Position numbers and translations under genes: made by a program. From Salimicrobium humidisoli (GTDB lineage Bacteria; Bacillota; Bacilli; Bacillales; Halobacillaceae): a DNA stretch of 64,000 nt. A model generated the notes under the pieces. That model was not told the DNA's origin and did not search any database. It saw nothing but the letters and a program-made list of their open reading frames with translations. Shown piece after piece: positions 35,008 to 42,127 of this stretch; the first letter of the stretch is position 1; every line of letters begins with the position of its first letter. The stretch is from NCBI RefSeq assembly GCF_002295105.1, contig NZ_NSGH01000007.1, positions 1 through 64,000 on the forward strand, given 5' to 3'.

Positions 35008-35931
35008 ATGAATGAACAGCCAGTCAATTTAGGATATGACACGTATCTGATTGACGGATACGATATGGGATTTGAAGGCAGAACCGGTACTTACGTTCTT
35101 AACAACAAATACGTGACCCTGGTTGAAACCGGCCCGGCCCCTTCTGTCGAAAAAATCAGAGAGGGCCTCGATTCTCTCGATATTTCTCTTGAGGATGTCA
35201 AATATGTCATCGTGACCCACGTCCATCTGGATCACGCCGGGGGAGCGGGACTGCTGCTTGAGTCCTGTCCGAATGCAGAACTCATCGTCCACCCGAAGGG
35301 GAAGCGCCACCTCGTGGATCCTTCCCGGCTTATTAAGGGAGCGAGAGCCGTCTACGGCGAAGACTTCGACCGATTGTTTGCACCGATTCATCCCGTTCCG
35401 GAGGAGAAAGTGATTGAAAAAGGGGAAGAGGACGTGCTCACAATCGATGACACAAGAGAGCTCAAATTCTTTGATACCCCAGGACATGCCAAACACCACC
35501 TCGGTATCTATGACCCCGTGACCGATGGTATTTTCACCGGGGATACGGCCGGGATCAGATATCACCAGGTAGAAGGCATGACTTTTTATCTGCCTTCCAC
35601 GTCTCCGAACCAGTTTAATCCGGAAGAGATGACGGCACAGATCCAGCGCTTCCGCCACATGAGACCAGCGCGTCTCTATTTCGGTCACTACGGTATGACA
35701 GAGGAGCCGGAAAAAGCACTGACTCAGGTGAAAGACTGGCTTTCCGTATTCGTGGAAACTCTCAGACAGGAGGATTCTGCAGAAGCGATGGAGAGCCGCC
35801 TGCTTGAAAAAGTTTCCGGATATTTGAGGGAAAAGGGAGTGCCGGACGATCACGACGTTTATGATATTCTTCGTCTGGATATGAAAGTATGTGCGATGGG
35901 AATGTATGATTATAAACAGAAAGAAAGTTAG
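35008..35931 (+). CDS. Metallo-beta-lactamase-fold hydrolase
   Basis: 307-residue MBL-fold protein. The dinuclear metal motif is THVHLDHAGG, and further ligands are in DTPGHAKHHLGIYD, FTGDTAG and LYFGHYG. This pattern places it in the large glyoxalase II/RNase-like hydrolase group, without indicating a substrate. An AGAGGAGGG site supports the start at 35008. A GTAAGG/CCTTAC inverted repeat lies 45 nt upstream. It is monocistronic and convergent with the YiiX-like gene. Confidence 0.88.
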   Translation: MNEQPVNLGYDTYLIDGYDMGFEGRTGTYVLNNKYVTLVETGPAPSVEKIREGLDSLDISLEDVKYVIVTHVHLDHAGGAGLLLESCPNAELIVHPKGKRHLVDPSRLIKGARAVYGEDFDRLFAPIHPVPEEKVIEKGEEDVLTIDDTRELKFFDTPGHAKHHLGIYDPVTDGIFTGDTAGIRYHQVEGMTFYLPSTSPNQFNPEEMTAQIQRFRHMRPARLYFGHYGMTEEPEKALTQVKDWLSVFVETLRQEDSAEAMESRLLEKVSGYLREKGVPDDHDVYDILRLDMKVCAMGMYDYKQKES

Positions 35932-35947
35932 AAAAATGTATAAGAAT

Positions 35948-35979
35948 GAGCGGTCCTACCAGGGAGGCCGCTCTTTCCT
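35948..35979. terminator. Bidirectional terminator hairpin
   Basis: GAGCGGTCCT pairs with AGGCCGCTC (one bulge) around a short loop, followed by TTTCC. It lies between two convergent genes. Confidence 0.6.
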
Positions 35980-36496
35980 ATGTTCTGACTTTATATAGAT
36001 GCCGCAGGTCTTTGATGAATTCCGGATGGAGAGCTCTTGCGAAGAGGGGATAGTTATTTAGTTTTATCCCTGCTCCGTAGTAATACGCCTGCCATACCAG
36101 TTTGGTGCAGTACTGTTTATCACCGGTATCTTTCAGATCGGTGAAAAACCGGTAAGGGGCCCGGGGGTTCGATTCGTAAATACGCTCGGCAAAAGCGGCT
36201 GCCCGCACCCCGGCTTCTTCATCCCTGGCCCGGTACAGGGAAAGACGTGCAAACTTGCGGAAAAAGTGATCGGCTTCGTCTTTTTTTAAACCTTTTGGAA
36301 TGGAATGGATGACGCAGTCATCTTCTGTGACGATTCCGACGTGACCTATATAGAAAGAATCTTTCTCACCAATCGGTGAAAACAGAAGATCACCCGGTTG
36401 CAGCCCGGGGCGTGACGTCGGGGCTGCCACTTTTCGAGGTTTAAAAAAGAGGAAGACGCTTAAAAAAGTGGCGAGTCCGGCTATGATTTTTTTCAT
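35978..36496 (-). CDS. YiiX/YebB-like NlpC/P60-superfamily cysteine hydrolase
   Basis: 172 residues. An N-terminal hydrophobic segment (residues 3-20) acts as signal peptide or anchor. The papain-like fold is circularly permuted: the early GDLLF and the His in YIGHVGIV are followed near the end by the Cys in KQYCTKLVWQAYY. These are the catalytic positions of the YiiX/DUF830 family. Substrates are thought to be amide or ester bonds at the cell envelope; here it is unproven. It is divergent from the RDD gene. Confidence 0.78.
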   Translation of the reverse strand: MKKIIAGLATFLSVFLFFKPRKVAAPTSRPGLQPGDLLFSPIGEKDSFYIGHVGIVTEDDCVIHSIPKGLKKDEADHFFRKFARLSLYRARDEEAGVRAAAFAERIYESNPRAPYRFFTDLKDTGDKQYCTKLVWQAYYYGAGIKLNNYPLFARALHPEFIKDLRHLYKVRT

Positions 36497-36512
36497 GGGT
36501 TCTGGCTCCTTT

Positions 36513-36538
36513 TGAAACGTTTCGTTTTGTCTATCGTA
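36513..36538 (+). promoter_or_regulatory. Consensus sigma-W promoter before the RDD gene
   Basis: TGAAAC at 36513-36518 and CGTA at 36535-36538 are separated by exactly 16 nt: a perfect match to the sigma-W consensus. It is 44 nt upstream of the RDD-family start. Confidence 0.82.
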
Positions 36539-36581
36539 TAGGAGAAGGAGAGAGAAGACAATCAGAAAGGAAGGGTTACAT

Positions 36582-36995
36582 ATGCAACAGCCGGCAGGCT
36601 TCTGGGTCCGTTTGGGAGCGAGTATTCTTGACTCGCTGATTATCGGAATTATTCTGGCGCTTCTTGCCTTCCTCGTTTACGGGGATATCACCAGAGCAGG
36701 GGAAGGATCTGCGCTCGATGCGCTATCATTTCTTTACTCCCTGTTGCTTCCGGTTTTCTGGCGGGGGTACGTCATAGGGAAGAAGCTGATGGGCATCCGT
36801 ATCGTAAAAGTGAGCGGGGAGGATGTAACCATCGTCAACATGCTGCTTCGTCTCGTAGTGGCAGGAATCGTCTACGTTCTCACCATTGGTATCGGTGTGA
36901 TCGTCAGTGCCTTTATGGTAGGTTTGCGCGATGATAAACGAGCGATACATGATTTGATAGCCGGTACACAAGTCATCCACGACGGAGAGGGTTAA
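36582..36995 (+). CDS. RDD-family membrane protein
   Basis: 137 residues with three membrane helices. The RDD signature is present: Arg in FWVRLGASILDS, Asp in ASILDSLIIG, and the late RDDKRAIHDLIAGTQVI. The internal KKLMGIRIVKVSGEDVT is also usual. It has a consensus sigma-W promoter. In B. subtilis the RDD protein YteJ is a sigma-W member that pairs with signal-peptide peptidase SppA, so a role in antimicrobial-peptide resistance is a fair inference. No sppA gene is next to it. Confidence 0.85.
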   Translation: MQQPAGFWVRLGASILDSLIIGIILALLAFLVYGDITRAGEGSALDALSFLYSLLLPVFWRGYVIGKKLMGIRIVKVSGEDVTIVNMLLRLVVAGIVYVLTIGIGVIVSAFMVGLRDDKRAIHDLIAGTQVIHDGEG

Positions 36996-37055
36996 CTTCC
37001 TCCCTGTCGTGGTATTTTATTAGTAATACACGCTCATTAAAGGGAGGTTACCATT

Positions 37056-37235
37056 ATGAAAGTGCCCGTGGTGACAGGTATAACGGCCTTCGTTTTCTTT
37101 CTGGTTCTGTTCATTATCATTGACAGCCCGCTTCCCTTGGTCGGTGCGCTTTTCGTCGCAGTTTTCATTTCCGAGATAGCTTTCTATCATTACATTGCAC
37201 AAAAACGCGCCCGGCTCCGACATCCCTCTGATTGA
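37056..37235 (+). CDS. 59-residue two-helix membrane protein
   Basis: A short frame, ATG at 37056 and TGA at 37233, preceded by AGGGAGG at the right distance. The product starts MKVPVVTGITAFVFF and has two hydrophobic helices (about residues 4-22 and 27-43), then a basic tail ending RARLRHPSD. The positive-inside rule places both ends in the cytoplasm. It resembles many small Bacillus membrane proteins of unknown role. It may be cotranscribed with the RDD gene 60 nt upstream. Confidence 0.65.
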   Translation: MKVPVVTGITAFVFFLVLFIIIDSPLPLVGALFVAVFISEIAFYHYIAQKRARLRHPSD

Positions 37236-37260
37236 GGTTGCCTTCTTCTTTCTGTACAAT
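37232..37260 (+). promoter_or_regulatory. Promoter of the DAO-family oxidoreductase gene
   Basis: TTGAGG (37232-37237), 17-nt spacer, TACAAT (37255-37260). It overlaps the stop codon of the 59-residue gene. Confidence 0.6.
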
Positions 37261-37297
37261 GTCGTTATGTGTAAATTTAAGAAGAAGGTGTGACATT

Positions 37298-38416
37298 ATG
37301 ACAGAGCGCTATATTGTGATCGGTGCAGGCATTCTTGGTGCTTCCGCTGCCTATCACTTACGGAAAGCCGGAAAAGAGGTAATGGTGATCGATCGTAACG
37401 ATGACGGGCAGGCTACTGCGGTGGCGGCCGGGATCATCTGTCCCTGGCTTTCCTTAAGAAGGAACAAACGCTGGTATCGTTTAGCCTCGGGGGGAGCCCG
37501 TTACTACCCCGAACTAGTCCGGCAACTTGAAGATATGGGAGAGACGAATACAGGCTACAAGCAGGTCGGTGCCATAAAAATGCACCAGAAAGAAGAGAAG
37601 GCCCGGGATATGTATGAACGGGCCTTAGCCAAAAAGGAATATACCCCGGAGATGGGGGAAGTCACGTATCTTGACCACGGGAAGCCGAAAGAATATTTCC
37701 CGCCTCTGGATGAAGCTTACGCAGGTGTCCATGTGAGCGGGGCGGCCCGGGTGAACGGACGGGAAGTCCGGGATGCGTTAATTCGTGCCGGGAAGAAACT
37801 CGGCGTTGCGTTTGTAGAAGGGTCGGCGGAACTTCTGTATAGAGAAAACCGGGTCTATGGCGCAAGCGTGGACGGCACTCATTACGAAGCGGACCAGGTG
37901 ATTGCGGCTAACGGCGCCTGGGCGAAGGAACTGCTTTCCCCGCTTGGACTTCACGTGGAAGCCGAACCTCAGAAAGCACTTATCGCTCACCTTGATATGC
38001 CGGGAGCGGATACGGGAAACTGGCCGGTATTGCTTCCGCCGGGCAATAAATATATGCTCACCTTTGAAGACGGCAGGATTGTCAGCGGAGCCACCCAGTC
38101 CTCGGATGAAGGATTCGATCACGGGGTGAGAGCTTCGTTGCTCCAGGAGATCATCAGTAAAATGATCGAGGTGGCGCCGGGCCTTGAGAATATGGAGTTC
38201 CACGCTGCGAAAATCGGTTTCCGTCCTTACACTCCCGGATCGATGCCCGTGTACGGGAAAGCGCCGGGTGTGGAAGGTCTGTATATCGCTAACGGTCTCG
38301 GTGCTTCGGGTCTCACGGCAGGTCCGTACATCGGGGCGGAGCTCGCCCGGCTTGTCACCGGTGAGGAAACGGAACTGGATCCGTCGGATTATACAGTTGA
38401 ACAGATTATGGAATAG
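37298..38416 (+). CDS. FAD-dependent oxidoreductase, DAO (D-amino-acid oxidase/dehydrogenase) family
   Basis: 372-residue flavoprotein. The N-terminal dinucleotide fold is YIVIGAGILGASAAYHLRKA with the acidic residue in VIDRNDDGQAT. The C-terminal FAD contact is GLYIANGLGASGLTAGPYIG. The family includes glycine oxidase, D-amino-acid dehydrogenase and sarcosine oxidase; the substrate is not evident. AAGAAGGTG supports the start at 37298 over an in-frame ATG at 37232. It is monocistronic, with its own promoter and terminator. Confidence 0.88.
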   Translation: MTERYIVIGAGILGASAAYHLRKAGKEVMVIDRNDDGQATAVAAGIICPWLSLRRNKRWYRLASGGARYYPELVRQLEDMGETNTGYKQVGAIKMHQKEEKARDMYERALAKKEYTPEMGEVTYLDHGKPKEYFPPLDEAYAGVHVSGAARVNGREVRDALIRAGKKLGVAFVEGSAELLYRENRVYGASVDGTHYEADQVIAANGAWAKELLSPLGLHVEAEPQKALIAHLDMPGADTGNWPVLLPPGNKYMLTFEDGRIVSGATQSSDEGFDHGVRASLLQEIISKMIEVAPGLENMEFHAAKIGFRPYTPGSMPVYGKAPGVEGLYIANGLGASGLTAGPYIGAELARLVTGEETELDPSDYTVEQIME

Positions 38417-38460
38417 AAAAAGCGCGATTTCCTCAAATGGAGGAAATCGCGCTTTTGTTT
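38417..38460 (+). terminator. Intrinsic terminator after the DAO gene
   Basis: AAAAGCGCGATTTCCTC and its perfect complement form a 17-bp stem with a 5-nt loop, then GTTT. It faces the convergent DJ-1/PfpI gene. Confidence 0.88.
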
Positions 38461-38473
38461 AGGGAGACACGTT

Positions 38474-39136
38474 TTAGTTTTGCAGCGTACGTACGAACTC
38501 TTTCGCTACTGCTACTGTAGATTGAGGGTTCTGACCGGTGATCAGCTTGCCGTCTGTTTCCACGTGCTCGGACCAGTTCGGTGCGGAAAGGAAATGTGCA
38601 CCACGTTCCCGCAGTTTGCTTTCAAGAAGGAAAGGCATATGCTGATCAAGCGTAGTGTCCGCTTCTTCCGCGTCCGTAAACGCATTTACGCTTTTGCCCT
38701 GTACGAGATACTGTCCGTCCGAAAGTTTTACGTTCACGAGAGCAGCAGGCCCGTGGCATACGGCAGCCAGTGGTTTTTCGGATTCGTACGTTTCTCTCAG
38801 CATGCTTTGAAGTTTTTCGTTATCCGGGAAGTCGAACATTGTACCGTGACCGCCTGGAAGGAAAACGGCGTCGAAGTCCTCTGCGTTCAGACTGTCAATC
38901 GGAGTCGTATTCTCAAGCATCGGTTTAGCGTCCAGGTTCTCCTGAGGTTCATCATCGCTTACACTGTTCGGGTCTACCGGAGACTGACCGCCGCCTGGGC
39001 TGGCTACCGTTACGTCGAAGCCGTGCTGTTTGAATTCGTTATAGGCTTCGGCGAATTCTGAAAGCCAGATACCTGTCGGTGTGTCTTCATTGATTTTATC
39101 ATGGTTCGTTACAATCATTAGTACTTTCTTACTCAT
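38474..39136 (-). CDS. DJ-1/PfpI-family protein (Hsp31-like stress protein)
   Basis: 220-residue class I glutamine-amidotransferase-like protein. The nucleophile Cys127 is in AAVCHGPAAL, the acidic partner Glu27 in GIWLSEFAEAY, and the oxyanion loop is LPGGHGTMFD. Such proteins act as holdases, glyoxalase III or peptide hydrolases; the exact activity is not settled here. AAGGAG precedes the ATG at 39136. A consensus sigma-B promoter lies 48-74 nt upstream, so it is likely induced by general stress. Confidence 0.88.
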   Translation of the reverse strand: MSKKVLMIVTNHDKINEDTPTGIWLSEFAEAYNEFKQHGFDVTVASPGGGQSPVDPNSVSDDEPQENLDAKPMLENTTPIDSLNAEDFDAVFLPGGHGTMFDFPDNEKLQSMLRETYESEKPLAAVCHGPAALVNVKLSDGQYLVQGKSVNAFTDAEEADTTLDQHMPFLLESKLRERGAHFLSAPNWSEHVETDGKLITGQNPQSTVAVAKEFVRTLQN

Positions 39137-39183
39137 ATCTGTAAACACTCCTTATTTTCTGGTTTGTTGCTCACAACCTATGT

Positions 39184-39210
39184 ATACCCAAGTTGCCGTA
39201 AATGTTAAAC
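39184..39210 (-). promoter_or_regulatory. Sigma-B promoter for the DJ-1/PfpI gene
   Basis: On the minus strand GTTTAA (39210-39205) and GGGTAT (39189-39184) are spaced by 15 nt. Both hexamers are perfect matches to the sigma-B consensus; the spacing is at the upper end of the accepted range. Confidence 0.7.
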
Positions 39211-39221
39211 AATCGCTGCTG

Positions 39222-39336
39222 AACAGATGGCTCCGCCATTCAGAACTCCAGTCCCACCTGTTTCGGGCCAGAGCACCCGAAGCCCGGAGGGGCTGTTTAT
39301 CTTATGACTTCTAACCGGAAGTTTCCGCTTTTCTTT
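39222..39336. repeat. Dispersed palindromic repeat, like the 19943-20069 unit
   Basis: GGCTCCGCCATTCAGAA, then CCTGTTTCGGGCCAGAGCAC and CCGAAGCCCGGAG, then TTATCTTATGACTTCTAA and GTTTCCGCTTTTCTTT. These blocks match the third unit of the 19.7-kb cluster. The copy sits between the DJ-1 and RibF-like genes, and no gene is present in the interval 39149-39414. Confidence 0.82.
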
Positions 39337-39414
39337 GTGCATGTGGCTTGCATACACAGGGAAAGGCTGATTAAATTAACCTGTATGTAACATTAGAAGA
39401 AGGGGACGGTTTCC

Positions 39415-40227
39415 ATGGAAACAAATGACTGGTCACAAGTTCAGAAAACGGAGGGTCCGCTGACGCTCGTAATTGCCGATTTTGACGGAATGCATCTCGG
39501 TCATTACAATTTATTGCGCCAGGCCCGTAAACGGGGGCATCAGATAGCGGTACTTGATACTTCCGTAAAAGAAGAACGGCTGCTCACCCCTTTTCATCAT
39601 AAAAAAGAACTGCTGGAGTCTTTCGGCATAGACTTTTATTATAAAGAATCGGATGAAGAGAATATCAGGCAGGGTGTGGAAACACTTGCACCCTCGCATG
39701 TTATAATAGAAGAAGAAAATTCAGCTGTCCGTGATGCTGAAGTCTTTTCCATTCAACATGTATCGGCTCCGGAAATCAGGACGCTGATTGAAGAAGGAAA
39801 AGTGGAAGCCGCCACAGCCAAACTGGGCCGTCCCTATGCCATGAAAGCGACGGTCACAAGAGGACAGGCTCTTGGTCGTGAGCTCGGGTTTCCTACAATA
39901 AATCTTGGTGGTGCGGGTGAATACGTAAATCCCGCTCCCGGCGTTTACATCGGGTCTCTTCTCATTCACGAAGAGACACCGAGGAGTTATTATGCATTGA
40001 TCAGTGCCGGATACCGTCCGACGGTGAAAGGTACCACCTATAAAGTGGAAGCATATATTCTGGACTTTCAGGAAGACATTTACGATAGAGATATCACACT
40101 TTCTTTCTTAAGGCACATGCGGGGAGAAGTCGATTTTGACGGTCTCGATGCGCTGGTGGAACAGATGAAACAGGACGAAGTCGACGCACGTGAAGTTTTG
40201 GGATTACAACAAAGAAAAGGAGACTGA
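39415..40227 (+). CDS. RibF-like riboflavin kinase with reduced FAD-synthetase domain
   Basis: 270 residues, about 40 fewer than normal RibF. The N-terminal nucleotidyltransferase part keeps the HxGH motif (DFDGMHLGHYNLL), but the usual SSTxIR motif is replaced by SAPEIR, so FAD synthesis is doubtful. The C-terminal flavokinase domain has GRPYAMKATVTRG, LGRELGFPTINL and PGVYIGSLLI, so phosphorylation of riboflavin to FMN is likely. No FMN riboswitch is visible upstream. A paralogue of the true ribF is the best reading. The ribosome site is AAGAAGGGGACGG. Confidence 0.82.
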   Translation: METNDWSQVQKTEGPLTLVIADFDGMHLGHYNLLRQARKRGHQIAVLDTSVKEERLLTPFHHKKELLESFGIDFYYKESDEENIRQGVETLAPSHVIIEEENSAVRDAEVFSIQHVSAPEIRTLIEEGKVEAATAKLGRPYAMKATVTRGQALGRELGFPTINLGGAGEYVNPAPGVYIGSLLIHEETPRSYYALISAGYRPTVKGTTYKVEAYILDFQEDIYDRDITLSFLRHMRGEVDFDGLDALVEQMKQDEVDAREVLGLQQRKGD

Positions 40228-40480
40228 CTCCCATGGGGTAGTACTTGTAGAAATATGCGACAGCAACTTACTGAGCACGATAGACGCAGAAGGGATTCTG
40301 GAAGAGGAGTATCCGGCAGTGGATGTGCTGATCAGCGACTGCCTGTCCTATTGCGGTCTTTGTGCCATTAAACCTTACGCTCTTGTAAACAACAAACGGG
40401 TCTTCGGCCATTCCGCAGAACAGGCGATGGACAAGATCCGTAAACAGATAGATGAAGAACTTGCAGCTTTCACAGAATAG
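40190..40480 (+). CDS. DUF1450 family protein (YuzB-like), start uncertain
   Basis: About 80 residues in the conserved part, ending with the family core DCLSYCGLCAIKPYALVNNK and a helical tail. No function is established; the Cys residues (CLSYCGLC) suggest metal or redox binding. The reading frame has no ordinary start next to the AAAAGGAG site at 40212-40219: the ATG at 40232 is followed by GGGTAG and ends at once. One extra G in that run would give Met-Gly-Val-Val-Leu and open the frame. As written, only a GTG at 40190 inside the previous gene is available. Confidence 0.72.
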   Translation: MKFWDYNKEKETDSHGVVLVEICDSNLLSTIDAEGILEEEYPAVDVLISDCLSYCGLCAIKPYALVNNKRVFGHSAEQAMDKIRKQIDEELAAFTE

Positions 40481-40482
40481 AA

Positions 40483-40971
40483 ATGGACGTGGAACAGATG
40501 GAGTCACTGAAACTCAGCTTGCGCCTTCCGAAAAAAGAGGCACTCTTTCAACTGAATAGAAAAGGGATCACCAGCACGATTGGCTATTTGTTCGTGCTGC
40601 TTCTTGTACTTTTTCTCCCTAACATCTACAGTGCTATCACGACGTTCGAAAAAGAACTGACCGAAGTGGCGAGAGGTCTCTATATGGCGCAGGCGCTCGT
40701 TTTTTACCCGCTGCTGATCATTTTTCTAATTGTAGCCGGTGTAACTGTCATCGCCGGGGGAGGGCTCCTTCTTTCCAAAGTACTGAAAAGAAAGCTGCGG
40801 TACCAGCAGGTTTGGAAGATGACAGCGTATGCCCTCACACTTCCGCTCGTTTTTTCTACGTTATCGACTTATATTGGCCTCCCGGACTACGTAACAGTAC
40901 TTGTATTCATTACTCCGATCAGCTATTTGCTTTATAAAATGATAACGGTGTATCCGAAGAAGCGTCCCTGA
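40483..40971 (+). CDS. DUF1189 family integral membrane protein
   Basis: 162 residues with four or five hydrophobic helices and a basic N terminus (LRLPKKEALFQLNRKGI). It resembles the DUF1189 family of Bacilli, which has no known role. The gene starts 3 nt after the DUF1450 stop, so the two are probably coupled. An internal ATG at 40498 is an alternative start. The terminator begins within its last codons. Confidence 0.72.
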   Translation: MDVEQMESLKLSLRLPKKEALFQLNRKGITSTIGYLFVLLLVLFLPNIYSAITTFEKELTEVARGLYMAQALVFYPLLIIFLIVAGVTVIAGGGLLLSKVLKRKLRYQQVWKMTAYALTLPLVFSTLSTYIGLPDYVTVLVFITPISYLLYKMITVYPKKRP

Positions 40972-40984
40972 CGCTTCTTTTTTT
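40957..40984 (+). terminator. Intrinsic terminator after the DUF1189 gene
   Basis: AAGAAGCGTC/GACGCTTCTT stem, 3-nt loop, T tract to 40984. It overlaps the stop codon. Confidence 0.9.
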
Positions 40985-40997
40985 GTGCTGTGGATCC

Positions 40998-41156
40998 TTT
41001 TGCGTGACCTTGAGCCGGCATTTCGCTTTCCGAAGGTCACGATTCCCGTCTAATCGTTACTTTCGGAGGGGAGCAGGGAAGGGGAAAGGCACGATTCCTT
41101 GATAATCGTGCCCTTCAGGAAGAAAAACCGGAGCTGAAGGTCACTATACAGCTCCC
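40998..41156. repeat. Three inverted repeats in a gene-free interval
   Basis: CGTGACCTT (41004-41012) and AAGGTCACG (41034-41042) are arms of a first hairpin. GGCACGATT and AATCGTGCC (41087-41113) form a second. GGAGCTG and CAGCTCC (about 41131-41156) form a third, whose loop repeats AAGGTCAC. No promoter, coding frame or known RNA motif was recognised; the SAM hydrolase promoter lies downstream of all three. Confidence 0.5.
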
Positions 41157-41172
41157 GCCACCGAATTTTTAC

Positions 41173-41201
41173 TTGGGTTCGGAGCGAGGATAAGGTAAGA
41201 T
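41173..41201 (+). promoter_or_regulatory. Promoter of the SAM hydrolase gene
   Basis: TTGGGT (41173-41178), 17-nt spacer, TAAGAT (41196-41201), 31 nt before the start codon. Confidence 0.5.
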
Positions 41202-41231
41202 AATGGAACATTACAAAGAGGAGGGATAGCG

Positions 41232-42071
41232 ATGAAGAGTGCACTGGTGTTCCAGTCTGATTTCGGTATAAGTGATGGTGCTGTCAGTGCTATGTACGGA
41301 GTGGCCCATTCCGTTGATGAACAGCTGCAGCTGTTTACACTGACGCACGAGATTCCGGCTTTTCACATATGGGAGGCCTCGTACCGGCTGTGGCAGACAG
41401 CGGGATACTGGAAAAAGGGGACCGTGTTCGTATCCGTCGTTGACCCGGGCGTCGGTTCTAAACGTAAAAGCGTCGTAGCAAAAACCGCAGGCGGTCATTA
41501 CATAGTGACTCCGGACAATGGGACGCTCACCCATATTCATGAGGCGGAAACGATCGTGGAGCTGCGTGAGATTGACGAGCAGACGAATCGTCTGCCGAAT
41601 TCCGGGGAGAGCTACACGTTCCACGGAAGGGATATTTACGCCTACACAGGTGCGCGGCTCGCATCAGGTACGATTACTTACGAAGATGTGGGTCCGCGGT
41701 TACCCGCAGATTCTTTTATTTCCCTCCCTCTTCATTATCCGGAAGTCGACGGGGAAAAGATTGAGGGTACGGTAGATATTCTTGATATCCAGTTCGGGAA
41801 TCTGTGGACGAATGTGCCGCGCGAAGCTTTTCATCAACTGGGTATTACTCACGGCGATTCCGTGGAAGTTACGATCGGGCATGGGCGACGGCAGCATTTT
41901 CACCAGCTGATGACGTTCGGTCATTCATTTGCGGATACGCATAAAGGAGAGCCTCTCGTATACATCAATTCCCTCGACCGTCTTGCTGTAGCCATCAATC
42001 AGGGTTCTTTCGCAAAAGCCTACGATGTGGGCACGGGACCGGACTGGCACATTCTTTTCAGAAATTTGTAG
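41232..42071 (+). CDS. SAM hydroxide adenosyltransferase (DUF62 family)
   Basis: 279-residue member of the fluorinase/chlorinase superfamily, in which water replaces halide to split S-adenosylmethionine into adenosine and methionine. Seen are FQSDFGISDGAVSAMYGV, VSVVDPGVGSKRKSV, VTPDNGTLTHI with the Asp-Asn pair, the FHGRDIYA segment and the C-terminal VYINSLDRLAVAINQGSFA. The extended loop characteristic of true fluorinases is not evident. The role in Bacilli is uncertain. GAGGAGGG ribosome site; monocistronic. Confidence 0.87.
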   Translation: MKSALVFQSDFGISDGAVSAMYGVAHSVDEQLQLFTLTHEIPAFHIWEASYRLWQTAGYWKKGTVFVSVVDPGVGSKRKSVVAKTAGGHYIVTPDNGTLTHIHEAETIVELREIDEQTNRLPNSGESYTFHGRDIYAYTGARLASGTITYEDVGPRLPADSFISLPLHYPEVDGEKIEGTVDILDIQFGNLWTNVPREAFHQLGITHGDSVEVTIGHGRRQHFHQLMTFGHSFADTHKGEPLVYINSLDRLAVAINQGSFAKAYDVGTGPDWHILFRNL

Positions 42072-42127
42072 GTTGAAAGGTGTAGTAAAATGGGTATAGT
42101 GAAAAAAAGAGAGAGGGGAGATTTTAC

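Noticed and set aside
39340-39414. FMN riboswitch before the RibF-like gene
   Set aside because: The conserved AGGGGC-type FMN element was looked for and not found; the interval is mostly repeat and a short promoter region.
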